From NCBI RefSeq assembly GCF_024053505.1, contig NZ_JAMXQS010000006.1, positions 62,001-126,000 of the forward strand: a stretch of 64,000 nucleotides of DNA, in the 5' to 3' direction. The position numbers were made by a program, and so were the translations under genes. Below are positions 1 through 13,569 of the stretch, piece by piece. How positions within the stretch are numbered: position 1 is the first letter of the stretch; each line of letters opens with the position of its first letter. Source of the stretch: Mesorhizobium liriopis. Its GTDB lineage: Bacteria; Pseudomonadota; Alphaproteobacteria; Rhizobiales; Rhizobiaceae. The notes beneath the pieces are model-generated. The model searched no databases. It saw only the letters and a list, made by a program, of their open reading frames with translations, and was not told the origin of the DNA.

Positions 1-37
1 AGGTCAACGAGTCGCCGTAAGCGAGGATCGTCTTCAT
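1..37 (-). CDS. GDSL/SGNH-family esterase, N-terminal fragment (partial)
   Basis: Reading the minus strand from the CAT at 35-37 gives MKTILAYGDSLT, which then leaves the window. The GDSL block so close to the N-terminus is the start of block I of SGNH hydrolases (arylesterase/lysophospholipase type), where Ser of GDS is the nucleophile. It begins 10 bases after the pdhC stop and on the same strand, so it is probably part of the pdh operon. From memory, an esterase gene between pdhC and lpd is common in rhizobia. Only twelve residues are visible, so the family call rests on the motif and the context. Confidence 0.7.
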   Translation of the reverse strand, partial: MKTILAYGDSLT

Positions 38-47
38 CGTGGGCGGC

Positions 48-1427
48 TCAGACGAGCATGCCCATCGGGTTTTCGATGTGGCGCTTGAAGGCCTGGAGCA
101 GTTCGGCACCCAATGCGCCGTCCACCGCGCGGTGGTCGGTCGAGAGCGTCACGGACATGATCGTGGCGATCTTGATCTCACCCTTCTTCACCACCGCCCG
201 CTCCTCGCCCGCGCCGACCGCGAGGATCGTGGCGTGCGGCGGGTTGATGACGGCGGAGAAATCCTTGACGCCGAACATGCCGAGGTTCGAAACGGCCGTG
301 GTGCCGCCCTGATACTCTTCCGGCTTGAGCTTGCGGTTGCGTGCGCGGGAGGCGAGGTCCTTCATCTCGTTGGAGATGGCGGAAAGCGTCTTCTCTTCGG
401 CACGTCGGATGATCGGGGTGATCAGGCCGCCCGGAATCGAGACTGCAACGCCGACATCCGAATGCGAATGCTTGAGCATCGCGGATTCGGTCCATGACAC
501 ATTCGCGTTCGGCACGTCGCGCAATGCGAGCGCCAGGGCCTTGATGACCATGTCGTTGACGGAGAGCTTGTAGGCCGGAACCTCGCCCTTCTCGGTCTTG
601 CGCATGGGCGATGCCTCGTTGATCTGCTTGCGCAGGGAGAGGAGCGCGTCCAGTTCGCAATCGACGGTGACGTAGAAATGCGGAACGGTGCTCTTCGCCT
701 CGGTCAAGCGGCGGGCAATCGTCTTGCGCATGTTGTCGTGCGGGATCAGCTCGTATGAGCCTTCCTCGAAGAGCTTGAGCACGGCATCATCGCTCATCGG
801 CTTCGGTGCAGCCGCAGGAGCTGCGGCTGGAGCCGGTGCTTCACCCGGCTTGGCGGCAGGAGCCGCGCCGGGCTTCGCGTTATCGACGTCCGCCAGAACG
901 ATGCGGCCATGCGGGCCGCTGCCTTTCAACGCGGAAAGGTCGATGCCCTTCTCCTTGGCGACACGGCGCGCGAGCGGCGACGCGAAGGTGCGCGCACCGC
1001 CATTGGCGGCGTCACCCGTTGACGGTGCCTGCGGCGCTGTGCTGCCGCCGTAGCCATCCTTGGCAGCAGCCCTGCTGTCGCTCTTCGGCGCTTCAGCCTG
1101 CGGCTCGGAAGCCGTGGCTTCGGCCTTGGGTGCCTCGGCTTTCGGTGCCTCCGCAGAACCCGAAGCGGCTGCGCTCGCGTCCTCACCGTCTTCGGCCAGA
1201 ACGGCAATCAGCGCGTTGACCTTCACGCCTTCAGTGCCGGCAGGCACTACGATCCTGGCGACCGTACCTTCATCGACGGCTTCCACTTCCATGGTCGCCT
1301 TGTCGGTCTCGATCTCGGCGATCACATCGCCGGCCGAAACCTTGTCGCCTTCCTTGACCAGCCATTTGGCCAGATTGCCCTCTTCCATCGTAGGAGAGAG
1401 CGCGGGCATGGTGATGTTGATCGGCAT
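48..1427 (-). CDS. pdhC: Pyruvate dehydrogenase E2, dihydrolipoyllysine acetyltransferase
   Basis: E2 core of the pyruvate dehydrogenase complex; it transfers the acetyl group from lipoyl to CoA. The 459-aa protein shows, in order: one lipoyl domain (residues 1-80, lipoylated Lys43 in [10 protein letters not shown]); an Ala/Pro/Glu-rich linker; the peripheral subunit (E3)-binding domain (about 150-186, [19 protein letters not shown]); a second Ala/Pro linker; and the catalytic acetyltransferase domain ending with the DHRAVDG motif (His near residue 432). It lies 10 bases downstream of pdhB on the same strand and is clearly co-transcribed with pdhA and pdhB. Start is the ATG giving [17 protein letters not shown]. 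Confidence 0.97.
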   Translation of the reverse strand: MPINITMPALSPTMEEGNLAKWLVKEGDKVSAGDVIAEIETDKATMEVEAVDEGTVARIVVPAGTEGVKVNALIAVLAEDGEDASAAASGSAEAPKAEAPKAEATASEPQAEAPKSDSRAAAKDGYGGSTAPQAPSTGDAANGGARTFASPLARRVAKEKGIDLSALKGSGPHGRIVLADVDNAKPGAAPAAKPGEAPAPAAAPAAAPKPMSDDAVLKLFEEGSYELIPHDNMRKTIARRLTEAKSTVPHFYVTVDCELDALLSLRKQINEASPMRKTEKGEVPAYKLSVNDMVIKALALALRDVPNANVSWTESAMLKHSHSDVGVAVSIPGGLITPIIRRAEEKTLSAISNEMKDLASRARNRKLKPEEYQGGTTAVSNLGMFGVKDFSAVINPPHATILAVGAGEERAVVKKGEIKIATIMSVTLSTDHRAVDGALGAELLQAFKRHIENPMGMLV

Positions 1428-1437
1428 CGCTCGCCCC

Positions 1438-2871
1438 TTATGCGCGGTAGGTCACTGCTTTGACGGCCTCGACGACTTCGGCCACGTTCGGAAGCGCGAG
1501 CTTCTCGAGGTTGGCCGCATATGGCATCGGCACGTCCTTGCCGGCGACCGTGATGACCGGCGCGTCGAGATAGTCGAAGGCGCGCTGCATGACCTGGCTG
1601 GCGATGTGGTCGCCTACCGAGCTTTGCGGGAAGCCTTCTTCGACAACAACCAGACGGTTGGTCTTCTTCACCGATTCGATGATGGTATCGAAGTCGAGGG
1701 GGCGGATGGTGCGCAGGTCGATGATCTCGACATCGAGGCCGAGACCGCGCAGTTCCGCTTCCGCCTTCACGACATAGGTCATGCCGATGCCGAAGGAGAC
1801 GATCGTGGCGTCCTTGCCGGACTTGTGGATGCGCGCCTTGCCGATGGGGAGCACGAAATCGTCGAGCTTCGGCACGTCGAAGCTCTGGCCGTAGAGGATC
1901 TCGTTCTCGAGGAAGACAACCGGATTCTCGTCGCGAATCGAGGCCTTGAGCAGGCCCTTCGCGTCGGCAGCGGAATAAGGCATCACGACCTTGAGGCCGG
2001 GAATGCTGCTGTACCAGGCGGCATAGTCCTGGCTGTGCTGGGCACCCACACGCGCGGCGGCACCGTTGGGGCCACGGAACACGATCGGCGCACCCATCTG
2101 GCCGCCGGACATATAAAGCGTCTTCGCGGCCGAATTCACGATCTGGTCGATTGCCTGCATCGCGAAGTTGAAGGTCATGAATTCCACGATGGGACGCAGG
2201 CCCGCCATGGCGGCGCCGACGCCGACGCCGGCAAAGCCGTGCTCGGTGATCGGGGTATCGACCACGCGCTTGGAGCCGAACTCCTGTAGCAGGCCCTGCG
2301 TGATCTTGTAGGCGCCCTGGTACTCGGCGACCTCCTCGCCCATGACGAAGACGTTTTCGTCGCGGCGCATTTCCTCGGCCATGGCATCGCGCAGCGCTTC
2401 GCGCACGGTGGTCGAAACCATCTCGGTGCCCGCCGGAATATCCGGGTCGGCCTGCACATTGGCAACGGGTGCGGCAGGAACCTTGGCAGCGTCCTTGTCC
2501 GCCGTCGGCTCATCCTTTGCTTCGCGCGCCTTGCCGCCGGCATCGCCCTCGGCGGCCTTGGGCGTATCGGCATTGGTCGCCTCGGCTGGCTTGGGCGCGG
2601 GAACTGCTGCTGCCGAGTCCGCGCTTTCGCCGTCCTGCAGAAGCGTGGCGATCGGCGTGTTGACCTTCACCCCTTCGGTGCCAGCCTCAATCAGGATCTT
2701 GCCCAGCGTGCCTTCATCGACGGCTTCCACTTCCATGGTCGCCTTGTCGGTTTCGATCTCGGCGATCACGTCACCGGCGGTGACCGCATCGCCCTCGTTC
2801 TTCAGCCATTTGGATAGCGTGCCCTCCTCCATGGTCGGGGAAAGCGCGGGCATCAGGATTTCAATCGGCAT
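1438..2871 (-). CDS. pdhB: Pyruvate dehydrogenase E1 beta subunit with N-terminal lipoyl domain
   Basis: Beta subunit of the heterotetrameric E1 pyruvate decarboxylase. The 477-aa protein is longer than ordinary E1 beta (about 325 aa) because it carries its own lipoyl domain (residues 1-80, Lys43 in [10 protein letters not shown], nearly identical to that of PdhC) and an Ala/Glu/Lys-rich linker. The transketolase-like E1 beta domain starts near residue 145 ([19 protein letters not shown], then [19 protein letters not shown]). A lipoylated E1 beta is characteristic of alphaproteobacteria. It starts 14 bases after the pdhA stop and ends 10 bases before pdhC. Confidence 0.97.
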   Translation of the reverse strand: MPIEILMPALSPTMEEGTLSKWLKNEGDAVTAGDVIAEIETDKATMEVEAVDEGTLGKILIEAGTEGVKVNTPIATLLQDGESADSAAAVPAPKPAEATNADTPKAAEGDAGGKAREAKDEPTADKDAAKVPAAPVANVQADPDIPAGTEMVSTTVREALRDAMAEEMRRDENVFVMGEEVAEYQGAYKITQGLLQEFGSKRVVDTPITEHGFAGVGVGAAMAGLRPIVEFMTFNFAMQAIDQIVNSAAKTLYMSGGQMGAPIVFRGPNGAAARVGAQHSQDYAAWYSSIPGLKVVMPYSAADAKGLLKASIRDENPVVFLENEILYGQSFDVPKLDDFVLPIGKARIHKSGKDATIVSFGIGMTYVVKAEAELRGLGLDVEIIDLRTIRPLDFDTIIESVKKTNRLVVVEEGFPQSSVGDHIASQVMQRAFDYLDAPVITVAGKDVPMPYAANLEKLALPNVAEVVEAVKAVTYRA

Positions 2872-2885
2872 TGGTGGTGAAATCC

Positions 2886-3932
2886 TCAGCGTACGATGTC
2901 GGTCCAGAGCTCGGACACATCCGGCTCAGGGTCGGTTTGGGCGAATTCGGCGGAATCGGCGACGACGTCGCGGACTTCCTTGTCGACGGCCTTGAGATCC
3001 TCCTCGCTGGCCCAGCCGGCCTTGGTCAGGCGCGCCTTGACGAGCTCGATCGGATCCTGCTCGGTGCGGATCTTCTGCACCTCTTCCTTGGTGCGGTACT
3101 TGGCCGGGTCGGACATCGAGTGGCCACGATAGCGGTAGGTCTGCATCTCGAGGATGATCGGGCCCTTGCCGGAGCGGCACCATTCGGCGGCGAAATCACC
3201 CGCAGCCTTCACCGCGCGCACGTCCATGCCGTCCACCTGCATGCCGGGGATGCGGAAGGACGCGCCGCGATGGGAGAAGTTGGTTTCGGCCGACGAGCGC
3301 GAAACGGCCGTGCCCATGGCGTATCGGTTGTTCTCGATCACGTAGATGACCGGTAGCTTCCACAGCGAAGCCATGTTGAAGCTTTCATAGACCTGGCCCT
3401 GATTGGCCGCGCCGTCGCCGAAATAGGTGACGGACAGATTCTCGTTGCCGCGATATTTGTTGGCAAAGGCGAGACCCGTGCCGAGCGAGACCTGTGCGCC
3501 GACGATGCCGTGGCCACCGTAGAAATGCTTCTCTTTCGAGAACATATGCATGGAGCCGCCTTTGCCCTTGGAATAGCCGCCCCGACGTCCCGTCAGCTCG
3601 GCCATCACGCCACGCGGGCTCATGCCGCAGGCGAGCATGTGGCCGTGGTCGCGATAGGCCGTGATGACCTGATCGCCCTCGACCAGCGCCATCTGCATGC
3701 CGGTGACGACGGCTTCCTGGCCGATATAAAGGTGGCAGAAACCGCCGATGAAGCCCATGCCGTAGAGCTGGCCCGCGCGCTCTTCGAAGCGGCGGATCAG
3801 GAGCATGTCGCGATAGGCCTTGAGTTCGTCTTCCTTGCTGAATTCGGCCGGAGGCGGTGTCTGGGGCGAGGCTTCGGTCAGCGCAGCCTCGGCGTCGAAC
3901 TCGTCCTGCGTTTTTCGCGCCGCATTCGCCAT
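2886..3932 (-). CDS. pdhA: Pyruvate dehydrogenase E1 alpha subunit
   Basis: Alpha subunit of thiamine-diphosphate-dependent E1, which decarboxylates pyruvate and reductively acetylates the lipoyl groups. The 348-aa protein has the YRDHG segment (103-107) and the ThDP/Mg motif beginning GDGAANQG at residue 172 and closing with the Asn pair of VIENN. The extra N-terminal 30 residues are acidic and Pro/Ala-rich. The ATG at 3932 is preceded by an AGGGAG ribosome-binding site. First gene of the pdhABC operon; the promoter region is the 164-base gap behind it, which contains a palindrome at 4096-4112. Confidence 0.97.
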   Translation of the reverse strand: MANAARKTQDEFDAEAALTEASPQTPPPAEFSKEDELKAYRDMLLIRRFEERAGQLYGMGFIGGFCHLYIGQEAVVTGMQMALVEGDQVITAYRDHGHMLACGMSPRGVMAELTGRRGGYSKGKGGSMHMFSKEKHFYGGHGIVGAQVSLGTGLAFANKYRGNENLSVTYFGDGAANQGQVYESFNMASLWKLPVIYVIENNRYAMGTAVSRSSAETNFSHRGASFRIPGMQVDGMDVRAVKAAGDFAAEWCRSGKGPIILEMQTYRYRGHSMSDPAKYRTKEEVQKIRTEQDPIELVKARLTKAGWASEEDLKAVDKEVRDVVADSAEFAQTDPEPDVSELWTDIVR

Positions 3933-4095
3933 GCATCACTCCCTGGACAGCATGATTGAGTGTTCGGCCGCGCGAATGAGCGCCGCCTATCATGCGTCCA
4001 TAGCTAGCATCTTGGATGGGTCGCGGCCATGCGGAAAATGCATGGCTCATATGCGGCTAAGCTGTTCAAATCACTGCACTTATCCGCAGCATTTC

Positions 4096-4112
4096 ATGTT
4101 GCACTGCAACAT
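4096..4112. promoter_or_regulatory. 8-bp palindrome in the pdhA upstream region
   Basis: The two arms ATGTTGCA and TGCAACAT are perfect and separated by one base. It lies 164 bases upstream of the pdhA start and touches the stop codon of the ftsB-like gene. On the minus strand a TTGCAG box inside it is followed 18 bases later by GGATAA, a possible weak -35/-10 pair. An operator for a dimeric regulator of pdhABC is plausible; the regulator is not identified. Confidence 0.4.
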
Positions 4113-4420
4113 CAGCGCATGATCGTGATCTCGTCGGCATGGCTCAGGCTGAGCGCCTTACGCGCCTGCTCGTCGAGCATGTCCTTGTCGATGGTGCCGT
4201 CGTGGATCATGCGGACGCGACGCTCGATCGCCTCGCGTCGGCCGCGCACCTCATCGAGCTGCGCGGTGAGTTCGGCTTCACGGGCTTCATAGCGATAGGT
4301 GGCATAGATGCCGTAGTCGCCGTGATAGGCATGGAAGCCGAAATAGGAGAGGAAGCAGACCGAAATGACGGGGACGATCAACAGTCCCAGTCCTCGTTGC
4401 TTGTGCTGTTTGGTCCACAT
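4112..4420 (-). CDS. FtsB/DivIC-family septum formation initiator
   Basis: A 102-aa bitopic protein: a short cytoplasmic start MWTKQHKQRG, one transmembrane segment (about residues 11-30, LGLLIVPVISVCFLSYFGF), then a coiled coil (AELTAQLDEVRGRREAIERRV) followed by a conserved tail with DMLDEQARKALSLS. This is the layout of FtsB/DivIC, which links FtsL and FtsQ in the divisome at the inner membrane. The ATG at 4420 was preferred to longer in-frame starts, which would add a Pro/Arg-rich stretch overlapping the end of eno. It sits between eno and pdhA, the usual place in this order. Confidence 0.88.
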   Translation of the reverse strand: MWTKQHKQRGLGLLIVPVISVCFLSYFGFHAYHGDYGIYATYRYEAREAELTAQLDEVRGRREAIERRVRMIHDGTIDKDMLDEQARKALSLSHADEITIMR

Positions 4421-4475
4421 CGGCGCGGCTCTCCTCTGGCCGCGCCACTTTCCACAAACAGGCTTAACGCCCGGT

Positions 4476-5819
<1,344 letters not shown>

Positions 5820-5846
5820 GGGGGCAGGCCAAGAATTTAAATCGGT

Positions 5847-6212
5847 TCAGGACCAGTATGGGTCGACTTTGTAATAGTCGTATGACGCGTCACGCGCGGT
5901 GCGGCCGTCTTCCCGCGTCAGTTCCTCCACCGAATAGGCGGGCGCAGCTTCGAGCTGGTCCTTGGAGTAAGGCACGATATAGCCGCCACGGCTCTTCTCG
6001 TAGTCGAGCGAGCCCCAGGGGATGGCGTGATACTTTTCGCCGATCCCCAAAAATCCGCCGAACGAGACGACCGCGAACATAATGTTGTTCGACAGCTTGT
6101 CGAGCATCACATCGTGGATCGTGCCCACATTGTCGCCGGCGGTGTTGTAGACGGCGGTACCGATGACGCGCGATGCCGCGATGGCCGAGGTGTGGCCTGC
6201 CGGTGTGCTCAT
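5847..6212 (-). CDS. PRC-barrel domain protein
   Basis: A 121-aa soluble protein whose residues about 12-85 form a PRC-barrel domain (SRVIGTAVYNTAGDNVGTIH, then FAVVSFGGFLGIGEKYHAIPW). PRC-barrel proteins of this short type are abundant in rhizobia and often stress-induced; the domain resembles that of RimM and photosynthetic reaction centre H, but no enzymatic role is established. The ATG at 6212 is preceded by AAAGGAGA, a strong ribosome-binding site, and was chosen over an upstream start. It is flanked by kdsA and eno on the same strand but has its own terminator. Confidence 0.85.
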   Translation of the reverse strand: MSTPAGHTSAIAASRVIGTAVYNTAGDNVGTIHDVMLDKLSNNIMFAVVSFGGFLGIGEKYHAIPWGSLDYEKSRGGYIVPYSKDQLEAAPAYSVEELTREDGRTARDASYDYYKVDPYWS

Positions 6213-6277
6213 GCTGTTCTCCTTTCGCTTCAAGAAACTCGCGGCGAGAACAGGCTGGACGGCCGGTTGGTTCCGGC

Positions 6278-7114
6278 TCAGGCGCCCTTGGCGATGCGGT
6301 CGAACGCCATCAGACGCTCGAGAAGGCCGCGCATCTTGTCGAGGGGGACCATGTTGGGGCCATCCGATGGAGCGTTGTCGGGGTCCTCATGCGTTTCGAT
6401 GAAGACAGCCGCCACACCCACTGCCACAGCCGCCCGGGCCAGCGTTTCCACGAAGCGGCGGTCGCCGCCCGACGAGCCGCCCTGCCCGCCTGGCTGCTGC
6501 ACCGAATGGGTCGCGTCGAAGACGACCGGTGCGCCGATCTCGGCCATGATCGGCAGCGAGCGCATGTCGGAAACGAGGGTATTGTAGCCGAAGGATGCGC
6601 CGCGCTCGGTGAGGAGCACATCCGGATTGCCGGACTCGGTCAGTTTGGCGACCACGTTCTTCATGTCCCACGGTGCGAGGAACTGGCCCTTCTTGACGTT
6701 GACGATGCGGCCGGTCTTGGCGGCGGCGATCAGAAGATCGGTCTGGCGCGAAAGGAAGGCGGGGATCTGAAGGATGTCCACAGTTTCGGCGACGATAGCG
6801 CACTGTTCCTCATTGTGAATGTCGGTGAGGACCGGAAAGCCGAATTCCTTCTTGAGGTCGGCGAAGACGGGCAGCGCGCCTTCGAGGCCGATGCCCCGCT
6901 TGCCACCGAGCGAGGTGCGGTTCGCCTTGTCGAAAGACGACTTGTAGACGAAGCCGATGCCGAGTTCGTCGGTGAGTTCCTTCAATGCGCCGGCCATGGC
7001 GAAGGCATGCTCGCGGCTTTCCATCTGGCAGGGGCCTGCGATAAGGGTGAGCGGCAGGTTGTTGCCGAAGCGCACCGCGCCGGCTTTGACTTCGCTGTTG
7101 GGCTTTGCGGACAT
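6278..7114 (-). CDS. kdsA: 3-deoxy-D-manno-octulosonate 8-phosphate synthase
   Basis: Condenses arabinose 5-phosphate with phosphoenolpyruvate to Kdo-8-phosphate for lipid A/LPS core. The 278-aa protein shows the family blocks [10 protein letters not shown] near the N-terminus, [10 protein letters not shown]-type substrate loop (here [12 protein letters not shown]), FPVLTDIHN, and [12 protein letters not shown]. Length is normal. The position between pyrG and eno fits the conserved order kdsA-eno-pdh in alphaproteobacteria. Confidence 0.97.
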   Translation of the reverse strand: MSAKPNSEVKAGAVRFGNNLPLTLIAGPCQMESREHAFAMAGALKELTDELGIGFVYKSSFDKANRTSLGGKRGIGLEGALPVFADLKKEFGFPVLTDIHNEEQCAIVAETVDILQIPAFLSRQTDLLIAAAKTGRIVNVKKGQFLAPWDMKNVVAKLTESGNPDVLLTERGASFGYNTLVSDMRSLPIMAEIGAPVVFDATHSVQQPGGQGGSSGGDRRFVETLARAAVAVGVAAVFIETHEDPDNAPSDGPNMVPLDKMRGLLERLMAFDRIAKGA

Positions 7115-7263
7115 TTTCGATTTCCTGTTTGCGCGGCGGTTTGCCTCAATCGCCGCCGCGCATCAAGCGCTCGCTCTTCCTTCAAGATTCAGGCTGCGTT
7201 AAGTGGTCCTTGACCATAATGGGTCTTTCAGCCTCGCCAGCCCATCATTCCCGCCGAGACACC

Positions 7264-8189
7264 GTGAAACCCCTGTTTGTCATCCTTTCGCCCGCGCGGG
7301 CCGTAGCCCTCGCTCTTACGCTCAGTGTTGCCGGCTGCTCGACGTCGCAGACGCTCGACAGCGTCAGCCCGCTGCCGGTTTCCTCCTACGCGCCGGTGAA
7401 CGGCAAGCAGGCGGCGATCGTGATCGATGGCGACACGGGCAAGACGCTCTACGAGTCGGACTCGACCGAGCCGCGCTACCCGGCGTCCCTCACCAAGATG
7501 ATGACCGCCTACATGCTGTTCGAGGCCATGCAAGCGAACCGCATTTCGCCTTCGACGCGCATTCCGGTCTCGGCCAACGCCGCCTCGCAGCCGCCGACCA
7601 AGATCGGCTTCCGTCCCGGCGACACGATCACGGTGGAGGATGCGATTCTCGCGCTCGTCACCAAGTCGGCCAATGACGTGGCGGTGGCCGTAGGCGAGTT
7701 CCTGGGTGGCAGCGAAGAGAAGTTCGCCGAGCAGATGACGGCCAAGGCGCGACAGATCGGCATGCGCAACACCCGCTTTCGCAACGCCTCGGGCCTGCCC
7801 AACCCGGAACAGCAGACGACGGCGCGGGACATGGCGCTGCTCGGCATCACCCTGCGCAAGCGCTTCCCGCAATATTTCCATTATTTCTCGACCCAGAGCT
7901 TCATGCTCGGTGGCACCAAACCGGTGCGAGGGCACAATAGACTGCTCGCCCGAGTGAATGGCGCGGATGGCATCAAGACCGGCTACACGCGCGCTTCGGG
8001 TTTCAACATCGTCACGTCCGTCAACCGCGACGGCAAGAAGCTGATCTGCGTGGTGATGGGCGGTGCCAGCGCGAAGGCGCGCGACGACTATGCGGCATCG
8101 CTGATCGACACCTATCTGCCGCCGGTCGCGCCCGTTTCGCCCAAGGCGACGGACCCCGTCTGGGCGCCCGACCCGACCGAAGACAGCTG

Positions 8190-8190
<1 letters not shown>
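7264..8190 (+). CDS. D-alanyl-D-alanine carboxypeptidase, lipoprotein form
   Basis: Peptidase S11 penicillin-binding protein that trims the terminal D-Ala of peptidoglycan peptides. From the GTG at 7264 it begins with a signal sequence ending in a lipobox (VKPLFVILSPARAVALALTL, then SVAGC), so it should be an outer- or inner-membrane-anchored periplasmic lipoprotein of 308 aa. Catalytic motifs are SLTK (SxxK), SAN, and KTG in GADGIKTGYTRASGF. Longer in-frame starts (for example ATG 7219) would bury the signal peptide. It overlaps the next gene by one base (TGATG). Confidence 0.9.
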
Positions 8191-10690
<2,500 letters not shown>

Positions 10691-10783
10691 TCACAAAGAA
10701 ACTCGCGCCAGCGAAAAGATCGCGGCGCGAGCTTGTTTCACAATCTGATGAAGGCCGCCCTCATTGGGCAGCCGGCGAAAGTT

Positions 10784-11737
10784 TCAGAGGACGACGACGT
10801 TGGTGCCGACCTTCACGCGGCTGTAGAGTTCCTGCACATGCTCGTTGATCATGCGGAAGCAGCCGTTCGAGGCACTGGTGCCGATGCTCTGCGGCTCGGT
10901 GGTGCCGTGGATACGCAGATGCGTGTCCTTCTTGCCGTCATAGAGGTAGATCGCGCGCGCGCCGAGCGGGTTCGAGACGCCGCCGGGCATGCCGTCCTTG
11001 TACTGGCCGTACTTCTTCGGATCGCGTTCCTGCATCTCCTTGGTCGGAATCCAGCGCGGCCATTCCTGCTTGTCACCGACGGTCACGGCGCCCTTGTACT
11101 GAAGACCCTGGCGGCCGACGGCAATGGCGTAGCGGCGGGCGGTCGAGTCGGTTTCCATGAGGTAGAGGAACTTGGCTTCCGTATCGATCACGATCGTGCC
11201 GGGCTTGTAGCCGGTATAGGTGACTTCCTGTGGCATGAACTCAGGCTTCACCCTGAACGGGCGCTTAGCGTCCTTGTCAGCCAGGCGGGCATCGAGCGCA
11301 CGGGTCTGAGGCAGATAGTCGGGCTCGCGCTCTTCGACGCCAAGCATGGCCGCGAATACGCCGATCTTCTTTCGCTCCGCGTTGGAACGCAGCTCGCCGT
11401 TGTTGCCGCTCTGAAGGACTTCGTCGGCCGTCGGCGCGCCGGCCATTTCGATGCTGGAAAACACGCCGGGCGGCGTGGTGCCGACCTTGGTGACGGGCGC
11501 CGTCACCTTCGTCTTGGCCGCGACCTTCTTGTCGGCCTTCGCCTTCTTGTCAGCGACCTTCTTCCTGGTCGAAGCGTCGGCCTTCTTGGTCTTCGTGTCG
11601 GCGGTGTTTGCCTCCGCGCGGGCGGCACGGCGGGCGGCGAAAATCTCGCTCAGCGTCTGCGCCTGTGAGACGCTGGGAACGCTTGAGAAAGCGAGGGCGG
11701 TGGAAAGAGCAAGCAGCGCAAGGCGAGTGCGAGACAT
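10784..11737 (-). CDS. L,D-transpeptidase (YkuD family)
   Basis: A secreted 317-aa enzyme: signal peptide (residues 1-26, LALLALSTALAFSSVPSVSQA then QT), a Lys/Ala-rich spacer (about 40-80, KKADASTRKKVADKKAKADK) that may bind the wall, then a YkuD domain. The catalytic motif is HGTTEPQSIGTSASNGCFRM, with Cys of SNGC as nucleophile. Such enzymes make 3-3 crosslinks or anchor lipoproteins to peptidoglycan; rhizobia encode many. The gene stands alone between secG and pyrG. Confidence 0.93.
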   Translation of the reverse strand: MSRTRLALLALSTALAFSSVPSVSQAQTLSEIFAARRAARAEANTADTKTKKADASTRKKVADKKAKADKKVAAKTKVTAPVTKVGTTPPGVFSSIEMAGAPTADEVLQSGNNGELRSNAERKKIGVFAAMLGVEEREPDYLPQTRALDARLADKDAKRPFRVKPEFMPQEVTYTGYKPGTIVIDTEAKFLYLMETDSTARRYAIAVGRQGLQYKGAVTVGDKQEWPRWIPTKEMQERDPKKYGQYKDGMPGGVSNPLGARAIYLYDGKKDTHLRIHGTTEPQSIGTSASNGCFRMINEHVQELYSRVKVGTNVVVL

Positions 11738-11909
11738 GGGAGCGATCCGAGATGCACGAGCGACGCGGCGCGCGGGTCATCCACTTCGCGCCGAAAACTC
11801 TTCGTACCTAGGAGCTTGGAAAAATTCTCTCAAGCGGCGACAGCACCCTGCCGCCGCGATTTTTCAAAGGTGTGCCCGGCGCAACACATAGTTCGCACCG
11901 GCATCTAAT

Positions 11910-12509
11910 TTACTGACCGCTCGGAACTTGCGGTGCGGCTGGCTGAGACGGCGTTGAAGGAGCCGTCGAAGGGGCCGGTTCGGAAGGTGCCGGCGTGGTG
12001 GTGGGCTCGCTCGCAGCCGGCGCCGGGGTCGTGGAGAGCGGCGAGCTTTCGGCTGGCGCGGTCGGGTCGGCAGCAGGTGCCACCGGTGCACCGTCAGTGT
12101 TCGGCGGGGTCGGGTTGGTTTCAGCCGGGGCGGGCTGGGCAGGTGCCTGCTCGCTGGACGGGGCGGTCGGCGTCGCCGGGGTCGCCGGCGCAGGCGCCGT
12201 CGAAGCGCCGCCGAGCTGGTCGAGAACGCCGCCCTGCCCGCTGCCGCCCTGCTGGGTCTGAACGCGATCGAGGATGTCGCCCGGCTGGCCGCCGTAGCGC
12301 GCAAGGATCGAGAGGCCGAGCGAGGTGATGAAGAAGGCAGCGGCAAGGATGGCCGTCGCGCGTGTCAAGGCATTCGCAGCACCGCGCGCAGTCATGAAGC
12401 CCGAACCGCCGCCGATGCCGAGGCCCCCGCCTTCCGAGCGCTGGACGAGCACGACGCCGACAAGCGCGAGCACGACCATCAGGTGGATGACGATGATGAC
12501 GGTTTCCAT
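11910..12509 (-). CDS. secG: Preprotein translocase subunit SecG
   Basis: Accessory subunit of the SecYEG translocon. The 199-aa protein has two transmembrane helices (about 2-20, TVIIVIHLMVVLALVGVVLV; and 50-70, ATAILAAAFFITSLGLSIL) linked by the typical loop RSEGGGLGIGGGSGFMTARG. After residue about 75 comes a 120-residue low-complexity tail of Ala, Pro, Thr and Ser, far longer than in E. coli SecG but normal for alphaproteobacteria. The ATG at 12509 is chosen because the longer frame adds 30 residues before the first helix. Next to tpiA, as usual in the order. Confidence 0.95.
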   Translation of the reverse strand: METVIIVIHLMVVLALVGVVLVQRSEGGGLGIGGGSGFMTARGAANALTRATAILAAAFFITSLGLSILARYGGQPGDILDRVQTQQGGSGQGGVLDQLGGASTAPAPATPATPTAPSSEQAPAQPAPAETNPTPPNTDGAPVAPAADPTAPAESSPLSTTPAPAASEPTTTPAPSEPAPSTAPSTPSQPAAPQVPSGQ

Positions 12510-12665
12510 GAACAAGTTCCCTGCGCGCGCCGAAACGCGAAATGCGCCCCTGGGGCGCGAAATTTGCGGCTCATTACAATGACCGGCGCAAGTTTCCAAG
12601 CCCGGCCGCGCAATGGATGATCAAGGCTCAGGTGGGAAAGCACCGCCCTGTTTGCAAATGGACGG

Positions 12666-13430
12666 TCAAAGCTTTCGGTAGGCTTCGGCGATGCCGAGGA
12701 AATCGGAAGCCTTCAGGCTGGCGCCGCCGACGAGCGCACCATCGACATTCTCCACGCCGAGCAATTCGACGGCGTTCGATGGCTTGACCGACCCGCCGTA
12801 AAGGATGCGCACCTTGTTTCCTTCTTCGCCGATCAGGCGGACGAGTTCGGCGCGCAAATGCGCGTGGGCGCGCTTCACATCTTCCGCGGTGGGCGTGAGA
12901 CCGGTGCCGATGGCCCAGACAGGTTCATAGGCGATCACCGTGGTGGATGCGACCGCAGCGCGTGGCAGCGAACCGCCGATCTGGCGTGTCAGCACATCCG
13001 GTGTCGCGTTGGCTCGACGTTCGGCATCCGTTTCGCCGACGCAGATGATCGCCGTCAGCCCGCCGCGCCAAGCTGCTTCGGCCTTGCCGTGCACATCGCT
13101 GTCCTTTTCGCCATGATCCGTACGGCGCTCGGAATGGCCGACGATGACATAGCGCGCACCCGCGTCGTGCAGCATTTCCGCCGCGATATCGCCGGTGTGC
13201 GCGCCGCTTGCCTTGGCATGGCAGTCTTGCCCACCGACGGCGACCGGTGAGCCACTGAAAATCGAGGCGGCGCGGGTGATGAGGGTGGCCGGCAGGCAGA
13301 GCAGCGCGTCTACCTCGGCGTCTAGGCCGGACATGAAGCCGTTTCGGATTCCATGAATCTCGCCGAGCGAGGCTTCCGTGCCATTCATCTTCCAGTTGCC
13401 TGCGACCAGCGGTCGGATGCCTGGGGTCAT
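12666..13430 (-). CDS. tpiA: Triosephosphate isomerase
   Basis: Interconverts dihydroxyacetone phosphate and glyceraldehyde 3-phosphate. The 254-aa protein carries [10 protein letters not shown] (Asn and Lys of the active site), the catalytic His in IVGHSERR, the catalytic Glu in [11 protein letters not shown], and the phosphate-binding [13 protein letters not shown]. It is divergent from ppiD across a 139-base promoter region and upstream of secG. Confidence 0.98.
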   Translation of the reverse strand: MTPGIRPLVAGNWKMNGTEASLGEIHGIRNGFMSGLDAEVDALLCLPATLITRAASIFSGSPVAVGGQDCHAKASGAHTGDIAAEMLHDAGARYVIVGHSERRTDHGEKDSDVHGKAEAAWRGGLTAIICVGETDAERRANATPDVLTRQIGGSLPRAAVASTTVIAYEPVWAIGTGLTPTAEDVKRAHAHLRAELVRLIGEEGNKVRILYGGSVKPSNAVELLGVENVDGALVGGASLKASDFLGIAEAYRKL

Positions 13431-13569
13431 GCGAAACTCCTCTATTCCTCGAACAAACGTGGCGATGGAGTATCAAACTCGCGACACAAAGCAATCGACA
13501 CTCGGTTTCGAGCCCGCTATTGCCGGGAATGATTGCGGATAACTCCGCCAATGGAATCAAGGACGACTG

